Positions 29,701 to 43,100 of a stretch of DNA of 64,000 bases are shown in pieces. The stretch's first letter is position 1. Each line of letters opens with the position of its first letter. Origin of the DNA: Staphylococcus simulans (GTDB lineage: Bacteria > Bacillota > Bacilli > Staphylococcales > Staphylococcaceae); the NCBI RefSeq assembly GCF_003043455.1, contig NZ_PZGG01000005.1, positions 1 to 64,000 of the forward strand, written 5' to 3'. The notes under the pieces were generated by a model. It did not search any database, had not been told where the DNA came from, and saw only the letters and a program-made list of their open reading frames with translations. Made by a program: the position numbers and the translations under genes.

Positions 29701-32700
29701 CCGCTGTGACTGCTGCATCAAATGGTGTAACTGTGTTTGGTTTATAGTCATCTTTCTTAACTGTTTTAGCATCATCAATTGCTTTTTGTAATTCATCTAA
29801 AGCATCTTGATGTACTTTTGCAGCAACTGCATCATTGATAGCTTTTGTTGCATCTGCCACTTGTTGTGGTGTTGCATTGTCATCTTTATTGACTGTTTGT
29901 GCAGCATTGATAGCATCTTGAACAGCTTTGTCCTCTTTATCAGTTGGTTCTAAACCAGTAATAGCAGTTGCAGTATCAAGCGCTTTTTGTAAATCAGTTT
30001 TGTCTGCTTTTGGCACTAAAGCATCTTTGGCGTCTTTCAATGCTTTTGTCGCATTAATGATTTCTTCAGTTGTTTTAGTATCCGGTGCATCTGCAATAGC
30101 TTGTGCTGCTGTTTGTTTTTCAGTTAATGGTGTTACTGTATCTGGTGTGAACGTTGCTTTATCTAAAGCTTTAACTTTATTCAATTCATCATTTAATGCA
30201 TCAAGTGCTGCTTGTTTTGCGGCTGCATCTTGAGCATCTTTAGCATCTTGGTCTTTTTTAGTATTCACTGCATTATCCAAATTAGTTTGAGCTGTATTTA
30301 CCGCATCTTGTGTTGCGTTGTCATCAGCTTGAACTGTTTTCGCTTTATCTAATGCATCTTGAACAGCTTTGTCTTCAGTATCAGCTGGATTTAATGGTAA
30401 TGTTTCAGCTGTTTTAACTGAATTATTTAAATCAGCTTTATTAGCTTTTGGAACTAAAGCATCTTGAGCATCTTTCAATGCTTTTGTTGCGGCATTGATT
30501 TCTTCAGTTGTTTTAGTATCTGGTGCATCTGCAATGGCTTGTGCTGCTGTTTGTTTTTCAGTTAATGGTGTTACAGTGTTTGGTGTATAAGTTGCTTTGT
30601 CTAAACCTTGAACTTTTTTCAATTCATTATTTAATGCATCAAGTGCTGCTTTTTTAGCCGCTGCATCTTTAGCAATTTGATCATCTTGAGCTTTTTTAGC
30701 TGTAATCGCATTATTCAAATCATCTGTAGCTGTTTTAACTTGATCAGCTGTTGCATCACCATTCGCATCAACCGCATTTGCTGCTGCTAATTTATCTTGT
30801 AATGTTTTATCTACAGGATTATTTGGATTTAAATTGTTATAACCATTAGCTGTATTAATTGCTGTTTTAAGTGTTGTTTTATCTGCTTGAGGAACTAATA
30901 CTTCTTGTGCATCCTCTAATGCATTTGTAGCTGCTTTAATCTCAGCAATTGTTTTAGAACCTGGTGAACCTAAAATAGTTTTAGCATTTGTCACAGCTTC
31001 AGCTAACGCTTTATTACTACTTGTTGTATAAAGAGTTGGATTTAAAGCTTCAGCATACTCTAATGTTTGTCTTAATTCCTCTAAAGCGTCTTCTTTATCT
31101 GTTTCATCTTGTGAATTTTTGACTGCTATCGCATTATCTAAATCAGTTTTTGCTTTATTAACTGCAGGTTGATCTGCATTTAAATCACCTTGAACAGTTT
31201 TAGCAGTTGCTAAAGCTGTTTTAAGCGCATCATCTTCAGGATCTCCAGCTTCTAAAGGTTGAAGCGCTTCTGCTGTTGTAATAGATTGATTCAACCCTGC
31301 TTTATCTGCTCTTGGAACTAATGCATTTTTAGCATCTTTAATAGCTTTTGATGCATCAGTAAATTGTGCATTTGAACCATTTTCAGGTTGACCTGCTAAT
31401 GTGTCACCCGCTGTTACTTTTGCTTCATATGCTTCAACACTTTTTGGTGTATAACTATCTTTATTTACAGTAGCTGCATCTGCTACTGCTGCTTTCAATT
31501 CTTTAAGTGCAGCATTAGGTTGCACAGTAATACTAAATGTAGAAGTACCTGGTTCGCTCTTTTCTTGTTTTGCAGTTACAGTGACATTAAATGTTCCTTC
31601 AGCTGTAGGTGTACCTGTAATTTGTTTTGTTGCCGCATCAAATGATAAACCTGCTGGTAGACCCGTTACTGTTACAGTAGGAGCTGGGTTTAAATCTCCT
31701 TCAACATTTACAGCGATTGGAGTAATTGGTGTATAAGCTTCTCCTGTTTGTGCATTGATTGGTGTGATTGTAGGCGCTTGAGCACCTGCTACAGAAATTT
31801 TAAATGTTTTAGTAGTTGTATTTCCAGCCATATCTGTTGCTGTTACTTCAACAGTTGCATCTCCAGGTGTTGTTGGGGTACCTGTAATTTGTTTTGTTGT
31901 TTCATTAAATGATAAACCAGTTGGTAAACCTGTAACTGTTATTGTGTCAAAGTGTCCACTATTATCGGTAATATCTAAAGCGATAGGTGCAATAGCTTCT
32001 GAAACATTTGTAGTAACATCTGTAACGTCTGCAATTTTAGGAGCTTGAATATCAACAACTGTATACACAAGTTGTTGCGCATCATTTTCTAAAGTGACAG
32101 TTCCAGCGCCTTCGTCGAAACCATTTGCATTATTATCATTTCTAACTTTTATATCACCAAATTCATAACCTTTCTCAGCTAAATATTCAGTGTGATCTTT
32201 TAATGTAATTGTTTCTTTAACATCTCCCGCAGAGCGAAGAGGTTTATCGATTGCTTCTTCAGTATCATCGTCTATAAAGTATTCATCTAATATAGCTGAT
32301 GCTGTAAATCTGAACTCATCTAATTTGACTTGTTGTAAATTATAATGATCTGTAGTTGAAGCTACAATTGAAAAAGCAAATGAATCTTTATGTGAATAAT
32401 TAATATAGTCTGTCATGTTTTGAGTCCATGTTTGAGTACCATACGTAATTGTCATCACTTTAGTTGTACCATTATAATTAAATTTAAAAGGTACTAATTG
32501 ATTATTTGGTTGTTCTTTTAATAAAGCCGCATCTCCTGTACCATTTGTAGTTAATAATACAGTATTAACTTGACCTGTATCTGTAGTGTAAATAAATGAG
32601 CCAAATGCACCTTTATTCTCAAATATATTAATATCCGAATATGCTTTGTTTACATCATCATTAGTCATGTTAACAAATGTGTCTAATTTAAAACCAAAAC

Positions 32701-33679
32701 TAAATGATTCGCCACCAATACCAAACCCTTGGCCTGTTAGCCCAATGGTATCAGTCTTGCCTGGGTTGAATGTAATCGCTAGACCTTCTCCACCGGTTAC
32801 CCCATCTTTTGGATGACCTTCATATTTATCACCAAGATTAACCGCTCCAGAAAAGCTGAAATCTTTAGTTAAATTTAGTTTAACATCTAAAGACATAGCT
32901 CCACTTTTGTTCGCTTCATTAGTCGTTAATGTTACAACACCGTTTTGAGAATCATAAGTTGCATCTTTTAACATTTTAAAATATTCATCAAAATTTTCTT
33001 TAGTTACAACAATTTCTTGGCTTGCAACTTCTTCCAGGTCAAATGCTCTTGTTGAATAACCTGAAGCTTCTTCACCTGTTCTAGGTAAAGTTGCTTGAGG
33101 GCTAAATAAATCTTTTTGAGCTGATGCTTCTTCAAGTAAGAGTCTTAGTACTTCTGATTTTAATTGTTCTGGAGTTAAGTCAGTTGTGTCAATAACTGCT
33201 AGAACTGCATCCACTTTAGCGCTGTCATAGTCATTACTCAAGTCTGCTTTGACTTTTTCAACTTTTTGTTCTGGAGACAATAAAGGTGTTTCAGTTACTG
33301 TTTCAACCGCTTTTTCCACTGCTGGCTCAGTTGCAGGAGTGACTACTGATTCAGTAGCTTCTTTTTTATTTTCAGTAACAGGTTCTGATGCTTTCTCAAC
33401 AGTTGCTTCTGATTTCACTGGTTCAGCTTCAGTAGAAGGTGTTTCTTTTGTTTTTTCAAGTGACGTTTTGTTGTTTTCCACGGGTGCTTGTTGTGTCGAA
33501 CTACTATCATTAGAAGCCTCTACAACTGTATTGTTATCGTTTATATTCTCTGCTGCTTTGGCTTCGCCGCTATGACCTAAGAATAATAGAGATCCGATTA
33601 GAATAGATGCTGTACCTACAGTAAATCTTCTAATAGAGTATCTATTTCTTAAGTTAGGCAAAAAGTCCAATTTTTTCAT
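26735..33679 (-). CDS. LPXTG surface protein with lectin, Ig-like and 10 FIVAR-type modules
   Basis: A 2314-residue cell-wall protein. Residues 1-42 are a YSIRK-type signal (here [17 protein letters not shown]) with probable cleavage after AKA. A Glu/Thr/Val-rich linker leads to a predicted L-type lectin domain (~240-460, with [20 protein letters not shown] and [17 protein letters not shown]). Two Ig-like domains of the putative-Ig type follow (~543-720, with [20 protein letters not shown]). Ten ~141-residue modules plus a C-terminal half module fill ~721-2220; each carries a TPxSV helix pair and an EDKAVxDAL block of FIVAR type. A Lys-rich wall segment precedes the sortase motif LPETG (2273-2277), a hydrophobic segment and a basic tail. 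SpsB would process it and sortase A anchor it. Modules 6-8 are nearly identical. It probably adheres to glycoconjugates and contributes to biofilm, by inference. No established gene name fits. Confidence 0.9.
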   Translation of the reverse strand: MKKLDFLPNLRNRYSIRRFTVGTASILIGSLLFLGHSGEAKAAENINDNNTVVEASNDSSSTQQAPVENNKTSLEKTKETPSTEAEPVKSEATVEKASEPVTENKKEATESVVTPATEPAVEKAVETVTETPLLSPEQKVEKVKADLSNDYDSAKVDAVLAVIDTTDLTPEQLKSEVLRLLLEEASAQKDLFSPQATLPRTGEEASGYSTRAFDLEEVASQEIVVTKENFDEYFKMLKDATYDSQNGVVTLTTNEANKSGAMSLDVKLNLTKDFSFSGAVNLGDKYEGHPKDGVTGGEGLAITFNPGKTDTIGLTGQGFGIGGESFSFGFKLDTFVNMTNDDVNKAYSDINIFENKGAFGSFIYTTDTGQVNTVLLTTNGTGDAALLKEQPNNQLVPFKFNYNGTTKVMTITYGTQTWTQNMTDYINYSHKDSFAFSIVASTTDHYNLQQVKLDEFRFTASAILDEYFIDDDTEEAIDKPLRSAGDVKETITLKDHTEYLAEKGYEFGDIKVRNDNNANGFDEGAGTVTLENDAQQLVYTVVDIQAPKIADVTDVTTNVSEAIAPIALDITDNSGHFDTITVTGLPTGLSFNETTKQITGTPTTPGDATVEVTATDMAGNTTTKTFKISVAGAQAPTITPINAQTGEAYTPITPIAVNVEGDLNPAPTVTVTGLPAGLSFDAATKQITGTPTAEGTFNVTVTAKQEKSEPGTSTFSITVQPNAALKELKAAVADAATVNKDSYTPKSVEAYEAKVTAGDTLAGQPENGSNAQFTDASKAIKDAKNALVPRADKAGLNQSITTAEALQPLEAGDPEDDALKTALATAKTVQGDLNADQPAVNKAKTDLDNAIAVKNSQDETDKEDALEELRQTLEYAEALNPTLYTTSSNKALAEAVTNAKTILGSPGSKTIAEIKAATNALEDAQEVLVPQADKTTLKTAINTANGYNNLNPNNPVDKTLQDKLAAANAVDANGDATADQVKTATDDLNNAITAKKAQDDQIAKDAAAKKAALDALNNELKKVQGLDKATYTPNTVTPLTEKQTAAQAIADAPDTKTTEEINAATKALKDAQDALVPKANKADLNNSVKTAETLPLNPADTEDKAVQDALDKAKTVQADDNATQDAVNTAQTNLDNAVNTKKDQDAKDAQDAAAKQAALDALNDELNKVKALDKATFTPDTVTPLTEKQTAAQAIADAPDTKTTEEIINATKALKDAKDALVPKADKTDLQKALDTATAITGLEPTDKEDKAVQDAINAAQTVNKDDNATPQQVADATKAINDAVAAKVHQDALDELQKAIDDAKTVKKDDYKPNTVTPFDAAVTAGETTKDDATKSVEEIKAATKAITDAQNKLELKANKEELNKVVKTTEALELNPADKEDKAVQDALNTAKEVQADQNASQETVDKAKTDLENAVNAKTTQDKVDAFNKALDALKAELEKVKTIDKDFYTPNSVKPVNDAETAGQTIVNNSTGKTVEEINKATQDLKEAQKHLVEKADKVELDKVIDTAENTDLNVNDKEDKAVKDALEKAITVQEDYNATQEEVDKAQSDLAKALETKATQDKADQVNAALEVLKKELEKVASIDKYAYTPNSVEPLTKAETAGQTIVNNSTDKTVEEINKATQDLKEAQKHLVEKADKVELDKVIDTAENTDLNVNDKEDKAVKDALDKAITVQEDFNATQEEVDKAQSDLAKALETKATQDKADQVNAALEVLKKELEKVASIDKYAYTPNSVEPLTKAETAGQTIVNNSTDKTVEEINKATQDLKEAQKHLVEKADKVELDKVIDTAENTDLNVNDKEDKAVKDALDKAITVQEDFNATQEEVDKAQSDLAKALENKAAQDKADQEKVQAFNKALEALKAQLAKSRTVVKDNFTPNSVAPFEEAQAVAQGIVNNPESVTVEQVVKATEVLKSTQSSLVSKADKSELEKVIKTAEGLDLNVTDKKDKAVKDALDTAVTVQKDQNVTQESVNKATSELEKAIQNKVAQDKVDAFNKALEALKAQLAKSRTVVKDNFTPNSVVPFEEAQAVAQGIVNNPESVTVEQVVKATEVLKSTQSSLITKADKTELEKMIKTAEDLDLNVTDKEDKAVKDALDTAVTVEADQNATQESVDKAQSDLAKALETKAAQDKADAVAKAKADALAELEKALDEAKAVDKSKYTTESVEKLDEAVVDGKVIVEKVDNVSVQAIKEATKAVETALNGLEKVKAPAKETGKTTEPKSETVKTDVKSDAKAQDKQTSKATKVTKAGENKAKAGKAGKNKAKALPETGQDVSSIDPQYASLMFAIGGLMMFFRKRKNEDKDNTEK
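28130..29340 (-). repeat. Three near-identical 423-bp repeats inside the smaller surface gene
   Basis: The same stretch beginning CAGTATTTTCTGCTG (plus strand) recurs at 28288, 28711 and 29134, exactly 423 bases apart. The flanking sequence is almost unchanged between copies. They encode modules 6-8 of the stalk. Outer limits are approximate. Confidence 0.85.
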
Positions 33680-33719
33680 ATGATGTCCTCCGATACTAGT
33701 ATATTTCTACTACACTTTT

Positions 33720-33748
33720 ATTATAATATTGTGTTGCCCAATTGTATA
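33720..33748 (-). promoter_or_regulatory. Promoter region of the smaller surface gene, matching its paralogue
   Basis: A -10 TATAAT (minus strand, 33725-33720) lies 41 bases before the start codon. The element TATACAATTG (33748-33739) lies just upstream. The same two elements stand at the same 41-base distance before the larger paralogue. The remaining AT-rich part of the 468-base interval (33750-34060) shows no gene. Confidence 0.55.
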
Positions 33749-34065
33749 TTATATAAATTTTATGTTTTAATAGTCATTATTAGGTATATTCATTTTTTTA
33801 TAATCAATATTTATATGTAGATTTCATATACTTTATTGATATCAAAGCACTTATACACATCACCGTATATAAAACTGACTATTCTACTCACATTTATTGT
33901 TGATATATGTTACTAAGACTCAAAATTTTAATTTCTATTTTACAATTACGTAATCATAACTTAACAAGAATATAAGCTTCTAAAGGCTGAAACGAAGAAA
34001 ATTATTTCTTATCATACTGTTCTAACATATTTTTTCAATACTTATTTACCTTTATAAATAGCAAA

Positions 34066-34099
34066 CACCCCTAGCTGGAGTTCATTCCAACTAGGGGTG
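34066..34099 (-). terminator. Terminator of the 5438-residue surface protein gene
   Basis: Arms CACCCCTAG and CTAGGGGTG with an inner TGGA/TCCA stem lie about 50 bases beyond the stop codon. Only a short, broken T-run follows on the minus strand, so it may be leaky. Confidence 0.65.
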
Positions 34100-34147
34100 A
34101 ATACTATCTCAATTCTTTTATTGTTTAGTGCTCAAAAGATGATTCGA

Positions 34148-37100
34148 TTATTTTTCTGTATTATCTTTATCTTCTTTTTTGCGTCTGCCGAACAATGCCA
34201 TTAATCCACCAATCGCAAACATTAATGTAGCGTATTTAGGATCTGCTGGTGTTTCTTGACCTGTGTTTGGTAAAACTTTAGCTTTATTGGCTTTAGTTTG
34301 TTCTTTTGAACCTTCTGATTGCTTAACTGCTTTATCAGATTTTCTTTCAACTGATTTACCTGTTGGTGATTTAACTTCCTCAGTTTCTTTTTCAGTTTTA
34401 GGCGCTTTAACAACTTCTAAAGCTTTTAGTGAATCTTCGATAGCATTTGTCGCATCTTGAATATCTTTGATTGATACCTCTTTAGAATTTTCAACAATCG
34501 CTTTACCATTATTCACTGAGTTATCTAAGTTTTTCACTGATTCAGGTGTGTATTGAGTTCGGTCAGTTGATTGTGCTTTATCAATAGCTTTTTGTAATTC
34601 AGCTAATGCATCTACTTTATCTTGAGCAGCTTTCGCTTCAATTGCTTTGTTCAATGCATCTTTAGCCGCATCAACTTCTGCTTGTGTTGCGTTTGGATTT
34701 TCTTGAACCGCAATCGCTTTGTCTAATGCGTCTTGAACAGCTTTATCTTCTTTGTCAGTCGGATCTAATGTTAAATCTTCTGCGTTATTGATTGCTTGAT
34801 CAAGTTCTGTTTTATCAGCTTTTTCAACTAATCCAGCTTGGGCATCTTTCAATGCTTGCGTAGCTGCGTTGATTTGATCAACAGTTACAGATTCTGGATT
34901 ATTTACGATGCCTTGAGCGACTGCCATTGCGTCTACTAATGGTTCAACGCTATTTGGAGTATAAGCATCTTGGTTGATAGCTTGTGCTTTTTCAAGTTCT
35001 GCTTTCAACGCTTCAAGGGCTGCATTGACAGCATCAGCTTTATCTTGAGCTGTTTTCGCTTCGATTGCTTTGTTCAATGCATCTTTAGCCGCATCAACTT
35101 CTGCTTGTGTTGCGTTTGGATTTTCTTGAACCGCAATTGCTTTGTCTAATGCGTCTTGAACCGCTTTATCTTCTTTATCAGTTGGATTTAAAGTTAATCC
35201 TTCTGCGTTATTGATTGCTTGATCAAGTTCTGTTTTATCAGCTTTTTCAACTAATCCAGCTTGGGCATCTTTCAATGCTTGAGTTGCTGCGTTGATTTGA
35301 TCAACAGATACAGATTCAGGATTGTTCACAATACCTTGTGCGACTGCCATTGCGTCTATTAATGGTTCAACGCTGTTTGGAGTATAAACATCTTTGTTGA
35401 TAGCTTTCGCTTTTTCAAGTTCTGCTTTCAACGCTTCAAGAGCCGCATTCACTGCGTCTGCTTTATCTTGAGCTGTTTTCGCTACGATTGCTTTGTTTAA
35501 CGCATCTTTAGCAGCATCAACTTCTGCTTGTGTTGCGTTTGGATTTTCTTGAACCGCAATCGCTTTGTCTAATGCGTCTTGAACCGCTTTATCTTCTTTA
35601 TCAGTTGGATTTAAAGTTAATCCTTCTGCGTTATTGATTGCTTGATCAAGTTCCACTTTATCTGCTTTTTCAACTAAACCAGCTTGAGCATCTTTCAATG
35701 CTTGCGTAGCTGCGTTGATTTGATCAACAGTTACAGATTCAGGATTGTTCACAATACCTTGAGCGACTGCCATTGCGTCTACTAATGTTTCAACGCTGTT
35801 TGGTGTAAAGTTATCTTGATTGATAGCTTGTGCTTTTTCAAGTTCTGCTTTCAACGCTTCAAGGGCTGCATTGACAGCGTCTGCTTTATCTTGAGCTGTT
35901 TTCGCTTCAATTGCTTTATTCAACGCATCTTTTGCTGCGTCAACTTCTGCTTGTGTCGCATTCGGATTTTCTTGAACAGCTTTCGCTTTATCTAATGCAT
36001 CTTGAACCGCTTTATCTTCTTTGTCTGTTGGGTCTAATGTTAAACCTTCTGCATTGTCGATTGCTTTTTCAAGTTCCGCTTTATCTGCTTTCGCGACTAA
36101 ACCAACTTGAGCATCTTTCAATGCTTGTGTTGCTTCTTTAATTTGGTCAACAGTAACTGATTCTGGGTTGTTCACAATACCTTGTGCGACTGCCATTGCG
36201 TCTACTAATGGTTCAACGCTGTTTGGAGTATAAACATCTTTGTTGATAGCTTTCGCTTTTTCAAGTTCTGCTTTCAATGCTTCAAGTGCCGCATTCACTG
36301 CGTCTGCTTTATCTTGAGCAACTTTCGCTTCGATTGCTTTGTTCAATGCATCTTTAGCCGCATCTACTTCTGCTTGTGTTGCGTTTGGATTTTCTTGAAC
36401 CGCAATCGCTTTGTCTAATGCATCTTGAACCGCTTTGTCTTCTTTGTCAGCTGGGTCTAAAGTTAAACCTTCTGCTTTATCAATTGCTTGATCAAGTTCT
36501 GTTTTGTCCGCTTTTTCAACTAAGCCTGCTTGCGCATCTTTCAATGCTTGTGTAGCTGCGTTAATTTCTTCAACAGTTTTATCACCAGCATTATCAATAA
36601 TATTTTGACCAGTTGTTTCAGCATCAGTCAATGGTTTCACACTGTTTGGTGTATATGCATCTTTATCCACTGCTTTCGCTTTTTCAAGTTCTGCTTTCAA
36701 AGCATCAAGTGCTGCTTGTTTTTCAGCTGCTTCTTTCGCATCTTGTGCTTTTTTAGCATCAACAGCTTTGTTCAAAGCATCTTTTGCTGCATCCACTGCT
36801 TCTTGTGTCGCATTTGGATCTTCTAGAACAGTTTTTGCTTTATCCAATGCATCTTGAACAGCTTTATCTTCTTTATCTGTAGGGTCTAATGTTAAGCCTT
36901 CAGCTTCATTAACAGCTTTGTTCAATTCGTCTTTATTAGCTTTCGCTTCAAGATTGTTTTTAGCATCGTTAATTGCTTTAGCAGCTTCTTTCAACTCTTC
37001 TGGAGTCTTAGTCGCGTCTGCTTTAGCTGCTTCACCTGCTGCAACTGCATCATCTAAAGGTTTCACTGTATTTGGTTTGAAGTCATCTTTATTAACAGCT

Positions 37101-40100
37101 TTCGCATCTTTAATCGCTTTATTTAATTCATCTAAAGCATCTTGATGTTCTTTCGCTGCAATCGCATCATTAATTGCTTTCGTAGCATCTGCCACTTCTT
37201 GTGGAGTTGCGTTACCGTCAGCGTTCACTTTTTCACCTGCTGCTACTGCATCTAAGATTGCTTTATCTTCTTTATCAGTCGCTTCAAGGTTATTAATTGC
37301 GTTAGCTTTATCGATAGCGTTTTGCAACTCAGATTTATCAGCTTTTGCTACTAAACCTGCTTGCGCATCTTTCAATGCTTGTGTTGCTGCTTCGATTTCT
37401 TCAACAGTTTTACCTGTCGGTGCATCAACGATGGCTTGACCTGCTGTTTCAGCTTCAGTTAATGGTTTCACACTGTTTGGTGTGTATGCATCTTTGTTGA
37501 TTGTTTTTGCTTTTTCAAGCTCTGCTTTCAATGCATCAAGTGCTGCATTAACCGCGTCTGCTTTATCTTGAGCAGTTTTCGCTTCGATAGCTTTGTTTAA
37601 AGCATCTTTCGCTGCATTAACCTCATCTTGAGTTGCATTAGGATTTCCTTGTACTTCTTTAGCTTTTTCTAACGCGTCTTGGACTGCTTTGTCTTCTTTG
37701 TCAGCTGGATTTAATGTTAATGCTTCTGCGTTATTGATTGCTTTATCAAGTTCAGCTTTATCTGCTTTTGCGACTAAACCAGCTTGCGCATCTTTTAATG
37801 CTTGTGTTGCTGCTTCGATTTCTTCAGTAGTTTTGCCTTCAGCATTATCAATAATGTTTTGACCTGTTGTTTCTGCATCAGTCAATGGTTTCACACTGTT
37901 TGGTGTGTAATCGTCTTTATTGATTGCTTTCGCTTTTTCAAGCTCTGCTTTCAATGCGTCTAATGCCGCTTGTTTAGCATCTGCTGCTTCTTTCGCTTCT
38001 TTGGCATCTTGAGCAGTTTTAGCATTAATCGCTTCTTCTAATGCTGCTTTCGCCGCATCTACATCTGCTTGTGAAGCATTTGTATCTGCTTGAACTTCTT
38101 TTGCTTTAGCTAATGCATCTTGGACAGCTTTGTCTTCTTTATCAGCTGGATCTAAAGTTAATCCTTCTGCAGTATTGATTACTTTATTCAACTCATCTTT
38201 ATTAGCTTTTGCTTCTAAAGCTTTTTGAGCATCTGTGATAGCTTTAGCCGCTTCTTTCAACTCTTCTGGAGTCTTAGTCGCGTCTGCTTTTGCTGCTTCG
38301 CCCGCTGCTACTGCATCTTCTAAAGGTTTCACTGTATTTGGTTTGTAATCATCTTTATTAATTGCATTCGCTGTGTCGATTGCTTTTTGTAATTCATCTA
38401 AAGCATCTTGGTGTGCTTTTGCTGCAATGGCATCGTTAATAGCTTTCGTAGCATCAGCCACTTGTTGAGGAGTAGCATTACCATCAGCTTTAACTGTTTC
38501 ACCAGCTGCAACTGCGTCTTGAACGGCTTTATCTTCTTTATCTGTAGCATCAAGGTTACCTAAAGCATTTGCCGCATCGATTGCTTTTTGTAATTCAGAT
38601 TTATCAGCTTTTTGAACTAAACCAGCTTGGGCATCTTTTAATGCCTGTGTTACAGCTTTGATTTCTTCTGTAGTTTTTGCATCTGGAATAGCTACAATTG
38701 CATTACCCTCAACTTCTTTATCTGTTAAAGGTTTAACACTATCTGGTGTGTATTGATTAAGATCGATTTTTGCGACTTTCGCAAGTTCTGCTTTCAACTC
38801 ATCAAGCGCTGCTTGTTTAGCATCTGCTTGATCTTGAGCAGTTTTTGCTTCGATTGCTTTATTTAAAGCATCTTTTGCTGCATTTACTTCATCTTGAGTC
38901 GCATTTGGATTTGCTTGAACTTCTTTCGCTTTTTCTAAAGCGTCTTGAACAGCTTTATCTTCTTTATCAGCTGGATCTAAAGTCAATCCTTCTGCAGCTG
39001 TGATAGCTTTATCAAGTTCTGATTTATCAGCTTTCGCAACTAAACCTGCTTGTGCATCTTTCAATGCTTGTGTAGCAGCTTCAATTTCTGCTGTTGTTTT
39101 ATTGTCTGGTGCATCGACAATTGCTTGTCCTGTTGTTTGTGCATCAGTTAACGGTTTAACACTATCTGGAGTGAATTTATCCGTTTGAATAGCTTTTGCT
39201 TTTTCGAGTTCAGCTTTCAATGCGTCTAATGCTGCTTGTTTAGCGTCTGCTGCTTCTTTTGCTTCTTTCGCATCTTGGGCATTTTTAGCATTAATTGCAT
39301 CTTCTAATGCTGATTTCGCTGCATCTACTTCGTCTTGTGAAGCGTTAGGGTCTGCTTGAACTTCTTTTGCTTTAGCTAATGCATCTTGAACAGCTTTATC
39401 TTCTTTGTCAGCTGGGTCTAAAGTTAAACCTTCTGCATTTGTAATAGCTTTGTTTAACTCATCTTTATTAGCTTTTGCTTCTAAAGCTTTTTGAGCATCT
39501 GTGATTGCTTTCGCTGCTTCTTTCAACTCTTGTGGAGTCTTAGTCGCATCCGCTTTTGCAGCTTCACCTGCTTTAACCGCATCTTCTAAAGGTTTCACTG
39601 TATTTGGTTTAAAGTCAGCTTTATTAACAGCGTTTGCAGCTTCGATTGCTTTATTTAATTCATCTAAAGCATCTTGATGTTCTTTTGCTGCGATGGCATC
39701 GTTAATAGCTTTTGTAGCATCTGCCACTTCTTGTGGAGTTGCGTTGCCGTCAGCGTTCACTTTTTCACCTGCTGCTACTGCATCTTGAAGTGCTTTGTCT
39801 TCAGCATCTGCAGGATTTAATTCACCTAAACCATTCGCTTTATCAATTGCTGCTTGTAAAGCGGCTTTATCCGACTTAGCTTGTAATGCATTTTCTGCAT
39901 CAATTAATGCTTGCGTTGCTTCTTTGATTTCTTCAGTTGTTTTCGCATCTGGATTTGCAACAATCGCTTTACCAGCTTCCTCTTTGTCAGTTAATGGTGC
40001 AACTGTGTTTGGAGTGAAGTTGTCTTTGTTGATTTTAGCAACTTTTTCAAGTTCTGCTTTCAATGCATCTAAAGCGTCTTGTTTAGCTTGCGCTGCTGCT

Positions 40101-43100
40101 TGAGCTTCTTTTGCATCTTGAGCATTTTTAGCATTTACAGCATTTTCTAAAGCTTCTTTTGCCGCATCGACATCTGCTTGTGAAGCATTAGGATCAGCTT
40201 GAACTTCTTTCGCTTTGTTTAAAGCATCTTGAACAGCTTTATCTTCTGCATCTGTCGGATCTAATGTTAAACCATCAGCATTTGTAATAGCTTTGTTTAA
40301 CTCATCTTTATTAGCTTTTGCTTCTAAAGCTTTTTGTGCATCTGTGATTGCTTTCGCAGCTTCTTTCAACTCTTCTGGAGTTTTAGTCGCATCTGCTTTC
40401 GCTGCTTCGCCCGCTTTAACCGCATCTTCTAAAGGTTTCACCGTATTTGGTTTATAGTCTTCTTTATTGACTGCGTTTGCTGCGTCAATTGCTTTATTTA
40501 ATTCATCCAAAGCATCTTGGCGTTCTTTCGCTGCGATGGCATCATTTAACGCTTTTGTTGCTTCTGCTACTTGTTGTGGCGTTGCATTATCATCAGCTTT
40601 AACTCTTTCAGCATCTGCTAATTTGTCTTGAACCGCTTTGTCTTCTGGATCATTCGCATCAAGATTACCTAAAGCATTCGCTTTATCAATCGCTTTTTGC
40701 AACTCAGCTTTCTCTGCTTTTTGAACTAAATCTTTTTGCGCATCTTTTAATGCTTGAGTTGCTGCTTCAATTTCTGCAGTTGTTTTATTATCTGGTGCAT
40801 CAACAATTGCTTGTCCTGTTGTTTGTGCATCAGTTAATGGTTTCACACTGTCTGGTGTGTACTCATCTTTATTGACTGCTTTCGCTTTTTCAAGCTCTGC
40901 TTTCAACGCATCTAATGCTGCTTGTTTTGCGTCAGCTGCTGCTTGAGCTTCTTTCGCATCTTGTGCTTTTTTAGCGTTAATTGCTTCATCTAACGCTGCT
41001 TTTGCATTATCAACTTCAGTTTGTGTCGCATTAGGGTTTTGTTCTACTGCTTTAGCAGCTGCTAAGGCATCTTGAACAGCTTTATCTTCTTTATCTGCTG
41101 GGTCTAATTGACCTAAACCTTCTGCTGTTGCAATTGATTTTTCAAGTTCTGCTTTATCTGCTTTTGCAACTAAGCCCGCTTGTGCATCTTTCAAGTCTTG
41201 TGTTGCTTTGTTAATTTCTTCAACAGTTTTTCCAGTCGGTGCATCAACAATCGCTTGTCCTGCTGTTTCAGCATCAGTTAATGGTTTTACACTGTCTGGA
41301 GTGTAATTATCTTTTTGAACAGCTTTCGCTTTTTCGAGCTCTGCTTTCAATGCATCAAGTGCTGCTTTGACTGCATCTGCTTGGTCTTGAGCAGTTTTTG
41401 CTTCGATTGCTTTATTTAAAGCATCTCTCGCTGCATTCACTTCATCTTGAGTTGCATTTGGATTTGCTTGAACTTCTTTTGCTTTAGCTAATGCATCTTG
41501 GACTGCTTTGTCTTCTTTGTCGTTCGGATCTAAAGTTAAACCTTCTGCTGCAGTGATTGCTTTATCAAGTTCTGCTTTATCCGCTTTTGCAACTAAACCT
41601 GCTTGTGCATCTTTCAATGCTTGTGTTGCTTTTTCAATTTCTTCAGTTGTTTTATTTTCAGGTGCGTCAACAATCGCTTGTCCTGCTGTTTGTGAATCAG
41701 TCAATGGTTTTACACTGTCTGGTGTGTAGTTGTTTTTATCAACTTGTGCTGCTTTAGCCAACTCTTGTTTCAATGCATCTAACGCTGCTTGTTTTGCGTC
41801 AGCCGCTTCTTTAGCTTCTTTCGCATCTTGTGCATTTTTAGCATTTACAGCATTTTCTAAAGCTTCTTTTGCCGCATCAACATCTGCTTGTGAAGCATTA
41901 GGATCAGCTTGAACTTCTTTCGCTTTGTTTAAAGCATCTTGAACAGCTTTATCTTCTTTATCATTCGGATCTAAAGTTAAGCCTTCTGCAGTAGTAATTG
42001 CTTTATTCAACTCATCTTTGTTAGCTTTCTCTTCAAGATTGTTTTTAGCGTCAGTGATTGCTTTTGCTGCTGCTTTCAACTCTTCTGGAGTTTTAGTCGC
42101 ATCTGCTTTTGCTGCTTCACCTGCTGTAATTGCTGCTTCGAATGGTGCTACAGTATTTGGTTTGTAGTCATCTTTGTTAACAGTTTTCGCATCGTCTAAA
42201 GCTTTTTGTAATTCATCTAATGCATCTTGACGTTCTTTTGCTGCAATGGCATCAGTGATTGCTTTTGTAGCTTCTTGAACTTGTTGTGGTGTTGCATTGC
42301 CATCCGCTTTAACCGCTTCACCTGCAGTAACTGCATCTTGAAGTGCTTTGTCTTCTTTATCTGCTGGATCAAGTTGACCTAAACCATTTGCTTTATCGAT
42401 TGCTGCTTGTAGCGCCGCTTTGTCTGATTTAGCTTGTAACGCTGCTTCTGCATCTTTCAATGCTTGTGTTGCTTCTTTGATTTCTTCAGTTGTTTTCGCA
42501 TCTGGTGCTGCAACGATTGCTTTACCTGCATCCTCTTTTTCAGTTAAAGGTGCAACTGTATGAGGCATAAAGTTATCTTTATCGATTTTAGCAACTTTCG
42601 CTAACTCTGCTTTCAATGCATCTAATGCTGCTTGTTTAGCGTCAGCCGCTTCTTTAGCTTCTTTCGCATCTTGTGCTTTTTTAGCATTAATCGCATCATC
42701 TAACGCTTTTTTCGCTGCATCTACAGCATCTTGTGAAGCATTAGGATCAGCTTGAACTTCTTTTGCTTTGTTTAAAGCGTCTTGAACTGCTTTATCTTCA
42801 GTATCAGTTGGATCTAATTGACCTAAACCTTCAGCTGTTGCGATTGATTTTTCAAGTTCAGCTTTATTCGCTTTCGCTTGTAATGCATTTTGCGCATCTT
42901 TAATTGCTTGTGCTGCTTCTTTTAACTGTTCTGGAGTTTTAGTCGCATCTGCTTTAGCTGCTTCACCAGCTTGAACTGCTGTTTCGAATGGTGTTACAGA
43001 ACTTGGTTTATAATCATCTTTCTTAACCGCTTTTGCATCGTCCAATGCTTTTTGTAATTCATCTAATACATCTTGACGTTCTTTCGCAGCAATCGCATTA

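Noticed and set aside
26874-33575. Similar open frames opposite the smaller surface gene
   Set aside because: Same cause: mirror frames of repetitive coding sequence without start signals.
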